From NCBI GenBank assembly GCA_021844645.1, contig JAKBTA010000081.1, positions 1 through 5,898 of the forward strand: a stretch of DNA of 5,898 bases. Direction: 5' to 3'. Every line of letters starts with the position of its first letter. Position 1 is the first letter of the stretch. Source of the stretch: Nitrospirota bacterium. Lineage in GTDB: Bacteria; Nitrospirota_A; Leptospirillia; Leptospirillales; Leptospirillaceae. The notes below the pieces were generated by a model. The model was not told the origin of the DNA and did not search any database. It saw only the letters and a program-made list of their open reading frames with translations. A program made the position numbers and the translations under genes. This document shows positions 1 to 5,898 of the stretch, one piece after another.

Positions 1-41
1 AAGGCATGAACAAGGCTGTTTTTATTTTTTCTGATTTGCAT
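1..41 (-). CDS. Possible start of a leftward gene (partial, leaves window)
   Basis: An ATG on the minus strand at 41-39 is preceded by AGGA at 52-49 with a 7-nt spacer, a good ribosome-binding arrangement. The 13 visible codons read MQIRKNKNSLVHA and are open to the window edge. The same minus frame is also open upstream as far as an ATG at 209-207, about 70 codons in total, so the true start may lie further right. That upstream ATG has no Shine-Dalgarno and overlaps the start of the lipoprotein gene. A candidate minus-strand promoter lies at 147-175. Too little is visible to name a product. The call rests only on the ribosome-binding site, the open frame and the promoter-like sequence. Confidence 0.3.
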   Translation of the reverse strand, partial: MQIRKNKNSLVHA

Positions 42-146
42 ATCTTTATCCTGTCTGGGTAGACTTTCAAGATTGGAGGCAATCTCGTTATCGATAATGA
101 AGGTTGAAGCCTTGATCCGTTTGATCAGAGCAGAAACTTGACGCCG

Positions 147-175
147 ATTATGACATATGTCAATGAGTGAGACAA
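147..175 (-). promoter_or_regulatory. Candidate leftward sigma70 promoter
   Basis: On the minus strand TTGTCT (175-170) and CATAAT (152-147) are separated by 17 nt, matching 4 of 6 and 5 of 6 consensus positions. It would transcribe leftward from about 140, toward the possible gene starting at 41, with a leader of about 100 nt. A perfect palindrome sits in its spacer. This is a consensus match only. Confidence 0.35.
151..162. promoter_or_regulatory. 12-bp palindrome, possible operator
   Basis: TGACATATGTCA is a perfect 12-bp inverted repeat. It lies 38 nt upstream of the lipoprotein start and overlaps the last two bases of the -10 and most of the spacer of the candidate leftward promoter. 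That position suits a dimeric regulator. No second copy was noticed in the window. Confidence 0.35.
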
Positions 176-200
176 GAATCAACAAGTCTGCCAGAGGGTT

Positions 201-1385
201 ATGAAACATTTGAATGTTTTGATGAAGGGGCTTCCAGAAGCAACGAGATGGCTGCTCCTTGCCATTTTTGTGCTTGTTTCAGGCTGTGAAGTGTTTGTTC
301 CCCCTCCGGTATACCCGACGATGGATGCCGAATCATACAAGCTTTCGATGATGAGCGGAGAGTCCTTCCAGGGCCTTTCCGTAACGGCTAAGATTTGTTC
401 TGCCCGTTATATGGATATTCGGGTCGATTGGCCATCCTCCTCTAATGGAAGTCGGGAAATCCGGATTGATAAAGTCTGGCCAGCGGGTGTTGTCCACAAT
501 GAGTTGTCAAAGGATCTCCTCCTGCATGCAACCCTTGAGGTGCGTTCCGAAGAGGGGAGGCGCAGGGTTGAGCTGAGAGGAATTGTCCGTTTTTCCAACC
601 TTTCGGTTTGTCAGATGCAGTCTGCTGTATTGGTTGCCAGCTCCGATGACTCTGTTGTTGAGCCTCCGATATATTTCCTGATGGTTAATTCTCCGGTGCA
701 CAAGGACCCATGGGCACCAAGAGTGATTATCTATAATGGTTACAAAGAAAGACTCAATGAGTTTTTCACGGTTGTCGGCCCTATTCCTTTTCAGTCTTCC
801 GTCAATGCTCCAGTCAATCCGGTTGTGCTGGAAAATGGTGTGCCTGTTGCAGGAGCAGATCTTCGTGGTGCAACGTCAACCGGCCTTGATGGTCGTTTGC
901 AGATGCAGTTATGGCTGAAGTCCAGACACACTCATATCAGTATTTCCGGAAATGGGGATGAGGGAATATTTTTTTCCACTAACCCCCATATGAAGGGAGT
1001 GGGTATTTTGTTGCCAGAAACACACCCTGTAGCGATCTATCCTCTCGGAAGTTATCATTTTGTTCTGGGGGGAGGTTTGTTGGTTGAAGGTCCGTTGGGG
1101 ATTGATGGTGTGATCCGCTTTGACCGCGAAGCAGGTTTGTTTGAGCTCCGGGGCCATGTCAATCAGGCTGGCTCGGTCATCGGGGATTTTCGCACTAATG
1201 GCCACTTCCAGAAGGGTGCTCATTCCCGTTTTGGTCTGGATGGCGAGATTGATCTTTCATTTGATTTCAACCATCAAATCATAAAGCTTGCAATGTTTCC
1301 GGGACGCGACGGAAAAACTTACTGGATTGGTGGATTGAACGAAAACCTTCTGGGAATGGCCATTCCGGAAGTCTCGAAAGACTAG
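201..1385 (+). CDS. Putative outer-membrane or periplasmic lipoprotein, unknown function
   Basis: 394 aa. The N-terminus is a lipoprotein signal peptide: a positively charged start (K2, K9, R16), a hydrophobic stretch at residues 18-27 and a lipobox V-S-G-C with Cys29 as the predicted lipidated residue. The residue after it is Glu, not Asp, so inner-membrane retention is not indicated and an outer-membrane anchor is plausible. The mature part looks rich in beta strands. Residues about 205-255 (ENGVPVAGADLRG onward) resemble an Ig-like or carboxypeptidase-regulatory-type fold, and 270-390 is glycine-rich. The mature chain has only two other cysteines, C66 and C137, which could form a disulfide. 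I do not recognise a family. The start has AGAGGG at 193-198, only 2 nt from the ATG at 201. A TTG at 210 (codon 4) would have a better spacer of 11 nt, so the true start may be three codons later. The signal peptide is unaffected. A small membrane-protein gene follows 38 nt downstream. Confidence 0.8.
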   Translation: MKHLNVLMKGLPEATRWLLLAIFVLVSGCEVFVPPPVYPTMDAESYKLSMMSGESFQGLSVTAKICSARYMDIRVDWPSSSNGSREIRIDKVWPAGVVHNELSKDLLLHATLEVRSEEGRRRVELRGIVRFSNLSVCQMQSAVLVASSDDSVVEPPIYFLMVNSPVHKDPWAPRVIIYNGYKERLNEFFTVVGPIPFQSSVNAPVNPVVLENGVPVAGADLRGATSTGLDGRLQMQLWLKSRHTHISISGNGDEGIFFSTNPHMKGVGILLPETHPVAIYPLGSYHFVLGGGLLVEGPLGIDGVIRFDREAGLFELRGHVNQAGSVIGDFRTNGHFQKGAHSRFGLDGEIDLSFDFNHQIIKLAMFPGRDGKTYWIGGLNENLLGMAIPEVSKD

Positions 1386-1423
1386 CTGCGAGAAAGATGG
1401 ACCTTAAGTGAATGAGGGAAAAG

Positions 1424-1612
1424 ATGGATGATCTGAATCATTTTGGAGAAGAGCCACCGCCACCACCGGACATGAGCAAGACAAGATCAAGGGTTGTTTC
1501 GATTCTTTTCAGGATGTTTACTCTCCTGGAGTTTGGTTTCCTAGGGTTTATTCTTTTTGATTTATTTAGAAAGTATATCATTACCGGAAACTTGGACTGG
1601 TGGAAAAAGTAG
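1424..1612 (+). CDS. Small single-pass membrane protein, unknown function
   Basis: 62 aa from the ATG at 1424. This start is preferred because GAGGG (1414-1418) lies 5 nt before it. An in-frame ATG at 1412 would add four residues but has no good Shine-Dalgarno. The N-terminus is acidic (MDDLNHFGEE), followed by five consecutive prolines (residues 11-15), a short basic segment (KTRSR), one hydrophobic helix at about residues 24-48 and a short tail ending DWWKK. By the positive-inside rule, arginines and lysines lie on both flanks, so topology is unclear. It is 38 nt after the lipoprotein stop and before a terminator-like hairpin, so the two genes are probably co-transcribed and may share an envelope function. 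No family is recognised. Confidence 0.65.
   Translation: MDDLNHFGEEPPPPPDMSKTRSRVVSILFRMFTLLEFGFLGFILFDLFRKYIITGNLDWWKK
1454..1468 (+). other. Five-proline codon run
   Basis: The codons CCA CCG CCA CCA CCG encode five prolines at residues 11-15 of the small membrane protein. Polyproline runs are known to stall ribosomes unless elongation factor P is present, so production of this protein is expected to depend on EF-P. Confidence 0.7.
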
Positions 1613-1650
1613 GCTTTCGGACCGATTATGCGTATCCGCCAAAATAAGGG

Positions 1651-1687
1651 GCAGGAGCATTCCGCATCGATGCTCCCGCTGCTTTTT
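1651..1687. terminator. Probable bidirectional intrinsic terminator
   Basis: GGAGCAT (1654-1660) pairs perfectly with ATGCTCC (1670-1676) across a 9-nt loop. GCA (1651-1653) can extend the stem with TGC (1680-1682) after a 3-nt bulge. A T5 tract (1683-1687) follows on the plus strand. On the minus strand the stem is followed by a T-rich stretch (complement of 1641-1646). It lies between convergent genes, the small membrane protein and the coiled-coil protein, where a shared terminator is expected. The loop also contains part of a GCATCGATGC palindrome (1664-1673) that could compete for folding. Confidence 0.65.
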
Positions 1688-1694
1688 GACTTCT

Positions 1695-1982
1695 TTATTT
1701 GAGCCTTGAGAGCGCATTGTTCAAGCCGGTTTTCAAATCGTCCAGGATCTGGTCTGCTGTGTTCTTGACCTTTTCCCAATTCTCCCCCGTCGCTTCATCA
1801 AGTTCCTTGATTTTCTGCAAGACTTCTTCCTGCTTTGCTTTCACGGCATCAAGCTCTTTTGCGTACTTGATCCTCATGTCTGCTCCCTTGTTTTCAATCT
1901 TTGCGTTCAAAAGATTGATCTGGGCACCCCATTCCTTCATTTGGGCATTCAGCTTTTGTTTGTAGGCTTCTTTTGAGTCCAT
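1695..1982 (-). CDS. Small charged coiled-coil protein (sll1863-like)
   Basis: 95 aa, almost wholly helical and highly charged, with heptad-like spacing from about residue 5 to 65 (AYKQKLNAQMKEW, then QINLLNAKIENKGADMR) and a C-terminal part with GENWEKVKNTADQILDDLK. This composition and layout match the small coiled-coil proteins known as sll1863-like stress-associated proteins, which are widespread in environmental bacteria and of unknown biochemical role. It has no signal peptide and no transmembrane segment, so it is probably cytoplasmic. The start is secure: AGGAGGTGA, the complement of 1986-1994, sits just upstream of the ATG. It is downstream of the initiator tRNA gene on the same strand with no convincing terminator between them, so read-through transcription is possible. 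The family call is from pattern memory. Confidence 0.8.
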   Translation of the reverse strand: MDSKEAYKQKLNAQMKEWGAQINLLNAKIENKGADMRIKYAKELDAVKAKQEEVLQKIKELDEATGENWEKVKNTADQILDDLKTGLNNALSRLK

Positions 1983-1985
1983 CTT

Positions 1986-1994
1986 TCACCTCCT
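1986..1994 (-). promoter_or_regulatory. Strong Shine-Dalgarno of the coiled-coil gene
   Basis: AGGAGGTGA is a full-length match to the anti-Shine-Dalgarno. It is the strongest ribosome-binding site in the window and predicts high translation of the small coiled-coil protein. Confidence 0.85.
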
Positions 1995-2024
1995 GATAGT
2001 GGTCCGGATCGAGTGATTGTTGTT

Positions 2025-2049
2025 CTCTGGGTCTGGAAGATACCCAAAG
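2025..2049 (-). promoter_or_regulatory. Leader hairpin upstream of the coiled-coil gene
   Basis: On minus-strand RNA, CUUUGGGU can pair with ACCCAGAG (8 bp including one G-U pair) around a 9-nt loop. It ends about 42 nt before the start codon and is not followed by a T tract, so it is a leader structure rather than a terminator. The G-U pair becomes C-A on the opposite strand, which favours a role on minus-strand RNA. Its function is unknown. Confidence 0.35.
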
Positions 2050-2150
2050 GCCATGGAATCGAAAAATTGCCATTTTTGCCACTGGGGTGTTATTTTTTAA
2101 GGAAGATTTTGATGAGTTTTATCTGAACTTCAGTGTTGGGGACTTGTTTT

Positions 2151-2227
<77 letters not shown>

Positions 2228-2232
2228 GAAGT

Positions 2233-2261
2233 AATATAGGCATATTTTAGGCTAAAGTCAA
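2233..2261 (-). promoter_or_regulatory. Sigma70-type promoter of the initiator tRNA
   Basis: On the minus strand TTGACT (2261-2256) and TATATT (2238-2233) are separated by exactly 17 nt, each matching 5 of 6 consensus positions. The mature tRNA 5' end at 2227 lies only 5 nt beyond the -10 box, so transcription would begin at or within a base or two of the mature end. It lies in the 69-nt gap shared with the divergent dihydrolipoamide dehydrogenase gene. Confidence 0.75.
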
Positions 2262-2296
2262 TGACCCGCTTATGTTTTTGAGTTCGCCGGGGTCAG

Positions 2297-3724
2297 GTGG
2301 ATAAAACAGAAAGGTGTGAATTGAGTGACGATGGTTCAGAGCGTTCCTTTGACTTGATTGTTATTGGAGGTGGCCCTGCAGGGTATATGGGGGCACTCAG
2401 GGCAAGTGAACTGGGGATGCGAGTAGCCCTTCTGGAGTCAGGGAAGGTTGGCGGGGTTTGTCTGCATCAGGGATGTATCCCGACTAAATCATTGCTTGAG
2501 GTTTCCTCCCTGATCCAGAAAACCTCAGCATCCGCTGCAAATGGTCTTCAGTATGATCCCCCCAGGATCGATTTTGCGAAGATTATGGCTTCCGGTCAGG
2601 TTGTTGTGAATCGTTTGCATCAGGGGATCAAACACCTGCTGAAATCCGGAGGCGTTGTGACATTCGAGTCTTCCGGCAGACTGGCAGGTGTGGACAAGGT
2701 CATCCTTTCTGGCAGATCCGGGGAACAGATTTTGCACGCGGATAATATTCTCCTGGCAACGGGATCTCGCCCCAAAGATTTTCCCGGGCTTCCGTTTGAT
2801 CATGAAAGGGTCATTGACAGTTCTGATGCCCTTTCATTCAATCCTTCAGGAAAAAAGATAGGAATCCTGGGCGGTGGCGTTGTAGGAGTTGAATTTTCTC
2901 AAATTTTTACATCTCTTGGCGGAAATGTAACGATTTTCGAGAGAGAACGCTCCATTTTGCCCGGAGAGGACCCTGAACTGGTGTCTATCTTGTCTCGGGA
3001 ACTGGATCGTCAGGGTGTTCTTCTAAGATGCGGTGTTTCTGTCGGATCAATCTCCCGGAACGATCAGGGAGTATCTCTGTCGATCGTGCCGGCAGGGGCT
3101 TCAACTGAGACGTTTCCGGAAGAAATTGCTGTTGAATATCTTCTTGTGGCTATTGGACGAACTCCCAATACGGCCGGTCTGGGTCTTGATTCTGCAGGAG
3201 TGATACTTTCCCGTGACAAGGCTGTCATTGTTGATGATTCAGGGTGGAGTGGTGTCGGGGGCATTTACGCCGCGGGTGACTTGGCCGGAGGGGCTATGCT
3301 TGCCCATGCGGCAAGCCACGAAGCGATCGTCTGTGTTGAAAAGATTGCTGGTCTTGATCCCGATCCGATTGATCCGATTAATGTCCCCCGGGTTGTTTAT
3401 ACCCATCCGGAAATGGTATCGGTTGGCCTGACGCTTGAACAGGCACAAAAAAAAGGTCTTCCCGCAATACAAAAAAAATTTCCGCTGATGGCAAATGGGA
3501 GATCGTTGATCCACGGCGACAGACGGGGAATCGTCAAGGTGGTTCTCGATGAAACATCTGGAGCTTTGTTGGGTTTTGGCGGAGTGGGACCAGGCTTGTC
3601 AGAAATTCTACCCGTTGCGACGCTAGCAATTGGACTTCCGGACGGTGCCAGGCGTCTGTCTCATTCCATATTTCCCCACCCGACGGTAGCTGAAGCGATA
3701 TGGGATGCGCTGAGAACTCGCTAG
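2297..3724 (+). CDS. lpdA: Dihydrolipoamide dehydrogenase (E3)
   Basis: 475 aa, the usual family length. This flavoprotein reoxidises dihydrolipoyl groups of 2-oxoacid dehydrogenase or glycine cleavage complexes, passing electrons through a disulfide and FAD to NAD+. Motifs in order: FAD Rossmann GGGPAG (24-29) with E47 at the end of strand 2; redox disulfide C55/C60 in GGVCLHQGCIPTK; ATGSRP (154-159); NAD Rossmann GGGVVG (192-197) with acidic E215, which favours NAD over NADP; second FAD motif YAAGD (324-328); C-terminal dimerisation domain with the catalytic dyad H461 and E466 in HPTVAE. All key residues are present. The GTG start at 2297 has only a weak upstream GGGG. A TTG at 2321 (codon 9) has AAGGTG at suitable distance and may be the true start. 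No E1, E2 or lipoate genes are visible, so its partner complex is unknown. The product is cytoplasmic. Confidence 0.93.
   Translation: MDKTERCELSDDGSERSFDLIVIGGGPAGYMGALRASELGMRVALLESGKVGGVCLHQGCIPTKSLLEVSSLIQKTSASAANGLQYDPPRIDFAKIMASGQVVVNRLHQGIKHLLKSGGVVTFESSGRLAGVDKVILSGRSGEQILHADNILLATGSRPKDFPGLPFDHERVIDSSDALSFNPSGKKIGILGGGVVGVEFSQIFTSLGGNVTIFERERSILPGEDPELVSILSRELDRQGVLLRCGVSVGSISRNDQGVSLSIVPAGASTETFPEEIAVEYLLVAIGRTPNTAGLGLDSAGVILSRDKAVIVDDSGWSGVGGIYAAGDLAGGAMLAHAASHEAIVCVEKIAGLDPDPIDPINVPRVVYTHPEMVSVGLTLEQAQKKGLPAIQKKFPLMANGRSLIHGDRRGIVKVVLDETSGALLGFGGVGPGLSEILPVATLAIGLPDGARRLSHSIFPHPTVAEAIWDALRTR
3447..3478 (+). repeat. Paired A8 tracts inside lpdA
   Basis: Two runs of eight A (3447-3454 and 3471-3478), each preceded by C, lie 16 nt apart and encode QKK twice. 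They are the only such runs in this gene. Tracts of this length are prone to polymerase slippage. Confidence 0.8.
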
Positions 3725-3880
3725 TACTTGCCTCTAATGCGTTTTTGGCCGTTCCAGACTGCTTTTGTGTTAGTATGGGTGAAATGTTATCTTGACGCTT
3801 TTCCAGCGCAAAGATCTGCTCCTGAAAGCAGTTCCCTGATTTTTTCTTGTGCGGATCATTTCTATCGAAAGGGTATTGGC

Positions 3881-3919
3881 ATGGAGATTGTTCAGATTTT
3901 GTCAGATGGCGGGGCCTGA
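3881..3919 (+). CDS. Possible 12-codon leader peptide
   Basis: ATG at 3881 is preceded by AAAGGG (3868-3873) with a 7-nt spacer, the only good ribosome-binding site in this region. It encodes MEIVQILSDGGA and stops at TGA 3917-3919. It overlaps the first ATG (3906) of the downstream sensor-like gene by 14 nt in another frame, and that ATG lacks its own Shine-Dalgarno. The arrangement would allow translation of the large protein by coupled reinitiation. There is no proof that the peptide is made. Confidence 0.3.
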   Translation: MEIVQILSDGGA

Positions 3920-5315
3920 TCGATTGGGTTTTTATATTTACTCCCGATCCATCAGGGATACTGCTCCGCATAAGAAAATCCTGGACCTTATCGTTGTCGA
4001 TCCAAGAATTGCATGCTTTATTGTTGACACGGAGGGAAGGATCGTTTTGTTTAACGATACCCTTTCCTTTCACCTTCAGGTTGGATTCAAGTTTCTGGCC
4101 AGAAAGCCCTACGAAGATGTTCTTGAAATCCTGAACTCCCAGAAAGGTGGTCCCCAGGGAGACCCCCATCATTTTGAAGAAAAATTCTCTGTCAGCGAGT
4201 ACCGTAATTTTGGCAAAAAGGGTGTTCTTCTTATGAAGAGCTATCCCCTGGGCCATCTCCCTTCGCCTGTGGCGATCTACTTTATTTCAAAGGAGGAGTT
4301 TCTTCCTTCGGAAAAAGAAGTGGCATCAACATTTCTTCCCTATCTCGCGCGCCTGGCGGACAAGCTGCAGCGCCCTGTCGGCAATATTCTGATGGGAAGC
4401 CACGATACCCAGAGTATTGATGCTCTTGCCCAGGATCTTTTAACGACTCTTCCGGCAGCATACCAATCCATCAGGATTTTTATGGCGGATGCGACTTCCA
4501 TGAGTGATTCCAGCCACTTTATCCGCATGGTATACGAAGGTCCTCCGGAGAGCATGAGACAAAGTACGGAGGGGGTCCTTTATGGTGATACCGTTTACTT
4601 CCGGACGCTCTCGGGGGCGAACGTCCGTCCGGCTCTGGTAGCCCATTCGGATCAGTTGTGGAAACATGAGGTTCTTTTGCCATGCAACTGGTATCTCCAT
4701 GTCTTTGCCTGGGTGGGTATTCCCCTTCTTTCTTTTGATGTCTGGAAGGAGCCCCTTCGCATCCGATGGCAGGAAATGATTTCTGCCTGTGGATTTGAGA
4801 TGGGTGAATTCAGGAGCAAGGCTGGCTTGCTCCCTTACTACAGGGTGGATGGGACGGGACTTTTTGATCGAGAAAGCCTTGTTCTTGCCATGGAGCACAT
4901 GATTGCCCAGTCTCCTGTGCGACCTTTTTCGATGATCCTTTTTCGATTGAAATTTGAGGAGATTCAAGGGGAGTTTGTCGATTTCCTCAAGAAGGCCCGA
5001 AGGATCTCTGACTTGATCGGGAAGATTGATGAAGGGATTGTCATGGTTTACCCTGATGTGGATGAGAGCGTATCAACGAATGTAGAGATCCGCTACAAAG
5101 GGATTCTTGAACGCTTGAGTCTGACTGATTATCGCTTTCAGTGTGATATATCAAAACATTCCTTTCCGTCGTCGAACTGGACGGGAGAAGAACTTCTTGC
5201 TCAGCTTGTCAAGAATGATGTTCTCCATGTCAAGCCGTTATCCAATGCAGACAAGGAAATTCCACAATTTGAAGACTGGTTCAAACGGTTTCTCCTCCTG
5301 AAGGACTTTGACTGA
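3906..5315 (+). CDS. Sensor-like protein: PAS-like, GAF-like and degenerate GGDEF-like domains
   Basis: 469 aa from the ATG at 3906. The frame is open further and a GTG at 3849 would give 488 aa, but neither start has a clear Shine-Dalgarno. Numbering here uses the longer form. Residues 46-95 (CFIVDTEGRIVLFND) look PAS-like. Residues about 195-325 (SIRIFMADATSM, then WVGIPLL) look GAF-like. Residues about 330-465 follow the GGDEF layout: VDGTGLFDR (333-341) replaces D-x-LTGL-x-NR, FSMILFRLKFEE (360-371) replaces the metal-binding strand, KIDEGIVMVYP (392-402) replaces R-L-GGDEF-VVLLP, and CDISKHSFP then EELL (432-449) match the closing strand and helix. The metal aspartates and the GG pair are missing, so diguanylate cyclase activity is very unlikely; a nucleotide-binding or protein-interaction role is possible. 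No transmembrane segment is apparent, so it is probably cytoplasmic. It overlaps the phosphoesterase start. Domain calls are by eye. Confidence 0.7.
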   Translation: MAGPDRLGFYIYSRSIRDTAPHKKILDLIVVDPRIACFIVDTEGRIVLFNDTLSFHLQVGFKFLARKPYEDVLEILNSQKGGPQGDPHHFEEKFSVSEYRNFGKKGVLLMKSYPLGHLPSPVAIYFISKEEFLPSEKEVASTFLPYLARLADKLQRPVGNILMGSHDTQSIDALAQDLLTTLPAAYQSIRIFMADATSMSDSSHFIRMVYEGPPESMRQSTEGVLYGDTVYFRTLSGANVRPALVAHSDQLWKHEVLLPCNWYLHVFAWVGIPLLSFDVWKEPLRIRWQEMISACGFEMGEFRSKAGLLPYYRVDGTGLFDRESLVLAMEHMIAQSPVRPFSMILFRLKFEEIQGEFVDFLKKARRISDLIGKIDEGIVMVYPDVDESVSTNVEIRYKGILERLSLTDYRFQCDISKHSFPSSNWTGEELLAQLVKNDVLHVKPLSNADKEIPQFEDWFKRFLLLKDFD

Positions 5316-5898
5316 TGCTCCGTTCTTTTCCACTGTTTTCTTATGTTATCGGCAAGAGGTTTTACGGATCTCTCGTTCTGGCCATATCCCTGTTTTTTTC
5401 GACGATTTCCATCGCTTGGGCCGTGCCTCCCCATATCGTTGTTTTTATCCTTGAAAACAAGGGCTTTTCCCAGATAATCGGCAATCCTGAAGCTCCCTTT
5501 CTGAATGCACTCGCAAAAAAGAACATGATCATGACGAACTATCATGCCATGACCCATCCCAGCCTCCCGAACTATGTCGCGCTGATATCCGGTTCAAGCG
5601 TAGCAAGGCACTCCGATGATCCATCGCAGAGATTTTCTGTTTCAACGGTGGTTGACAGGCTTGAGTCGAATGGGTTTACCGTCAGCGGGTATTTTGAGGG
5701 AATGCCTTATGACGGTTTTCGGGGAGATCGCTATCCTTCCCGTCACCCGATTTATGTCCAGAAACATAATCCTTTTATGCTGGTGTCTTCCCTCAGGCAG
5801 GACCCAAAAAGAGAACGTTTTGACCGCCGACTTGAAGACCTTGATTCTGATCTCAAGAGTGGACGTCTTCCCGATCTTTCTATGTTGTTCCCGGTCTT
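5315..5898 (+). CDS. Exported AcpA/phospholipase-C-type phosphoesterase (partial, 3' end missing)
   Basis: 194 codons are visible and the gene continues past the window. A cleavable signal peptide is clear: basic start, hydrophobic stretch at residues 19-33, and AWA before Val37. The mature protein begins with HIVVFILENKGF, where E47 and N48 match the Glu-Asn metal ligands of the AcpA/phosphoesterase superfamily. It continues with APFLNALA (60-67) and HPSLPNYVALISGSS (81-95), a hallmark of bacterial acid phosphatase and phosphatidylinositol-phosphatase-like members. The nucleophile is probably a Ser or Thr near this motif, but I cannot assign it. It is expected to act in the periplasm or outside the cell on phosphomonoesters or phospholipid headgroups. 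The substrate is unknown. The ATG shares its A with the sensor stop codon (TGATG), and AAGGA (5301-5305) is 9 nt upstream, so it has its own ribosome-binding site and is also likely coupled to the sensor gene. Confidence 0.85.
   Translation, partial: MLRSFPLFSYVIGKRFYGSLVLAISLFFSTISIAWAVPPHIVVFILENKGFSQIIGNPEAPFLNALAKKNMIMTNYHAMTHPSLPNYVALISGSSVARHSDDPSQRFSVSTVVDRLESNGFTVSGYFEGMPYDGFRGDRYPSRHPIYVQKHNPFMLVSSLRQDPKRERFDRRLEDLDSDLKSGRLPDLSMLFPV

Noticed and set aside
6..62. 18-codon plus-strand frame starting MNKAVF
   Set aside because: It is short, has no upstream sequence in the window to judge a ribosome-binding site, and shows no family signal.
1438..1779. 113-codon minus-strand frame across the small membrane gene and the terminator
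   Set aside because: It overlaps the coiled-coil gene and the terminator hairpin, and its glycine run is simply the complement of the proline codons.
2064..2079. AAAAAT/ATTTTT inverted repeat between the tRNA and the coiled-coil gene
   Set aside because: The AT-only stem is too weak for a terminator and has no separate T tract in the direction of transcription.
3816..3845. Hairpin CTGCT/AGCAG followed by a T6 tract after lpdA, possible terminator
   Set aside because: The stem is only 5 bp and the T tract begins 8 nt after it, so it does not fit a standard intrinsic terminator.
3728..3919. Open frame in the lpdA reading frame directly after its TAG stop, possible read-through extension
   Set aside because: H461 and E466 and the normal family length show lpdA is complete at 3724. 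Only the last 12 codons have a good start signal, and those are treated as a separate mini-ORF.
3534..4256. 240-codon open frame on the minus strand spanning the end of lpdA, the gap and the sensor gene
   Set aside because: It lies opposite two plus-strand genes with recognisable motifs. Its protein looks unstructured and matches no family, and it has no convincing ribosome-binding site.
4440..4967. 175-codon minus-strand open frame inside the sensor gene
   Set aside because: Antisense shadow. The plus strand shows GAF-like and GGDEF-like motifs here, and the minus product is basic and low in structure.

Overview
This window holds bacterial chromosomal DNA of moderate GC (roughly half, by eye) that is densely coded on both strands. 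It contains a diderm-type lipoprotein, a genome-encoded CCA on an initiator tRNA, Shine-Dalgarno motifs of the AGGAGG type, and sigma70-like promoter elements. This fits a Gram-negative environmental bacterium. A Nitrospirota/Leptospirillum-like host is a guess from overall feel and is not demonstrated here. I see no mobile element, CRISPR array or integration site.

Layout. Positions 1-200 form an upstream region with a possible leftward gene leaving the window, a candidate leftward promoter and a perfect 12-bp palindrome. Positions 201-1612 hold a rightward pair: a lipoprotein of unknown function and a small single-pass membrane protein with a five-proline run. This pair ends at a hairpin that can serve as terminator for both strands (about 1651-1687). 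On the minus strand, an initiator tRNA-Met gene (2151-2227) with a well-formed promoter is followed, 168 nt downstream on the same strand, by a 95-aa charged coiled-coil protein (1695-1982). Divergent from the tRNA is a dihydrolipoamide dehydrogenase (2297-3724). After about 180 nt comes a rightward two-gene unit: a multidomain sensor-like protein with PAS-like, GAF-like and strongly degenerate GGDEF-like parts (to 5315), then an exported AcpA/phospholipase-C-type phosphoesterase. The phosphoesterase start overlaps the sensor stop (TGATG), and the gene runs off the right edge.

How the genes may work together. The dihydrolipoamide dehydrogenase stands without E1/E2 subunits in view, so it is an E3 shared with complexes encoded elsewhere or an E3 homologue with another role. 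The degenerate GGDEF protein and the phosphoesterase are probably translationally coupled, which suggests a common process such as phosphate or surface-polymer turnover, but the sequence does not show which. The lipoprotein and small membrane protein look like a cell-envelope pair.

The points most worth a second look are the U1:A72 pair in the initiator tRNA, the GGDEF-like domain that has lost its metal and substrate residues, and a Shine-Dalgarno-led 12-codon mini-ORF that overlaps the probable start of that protein.
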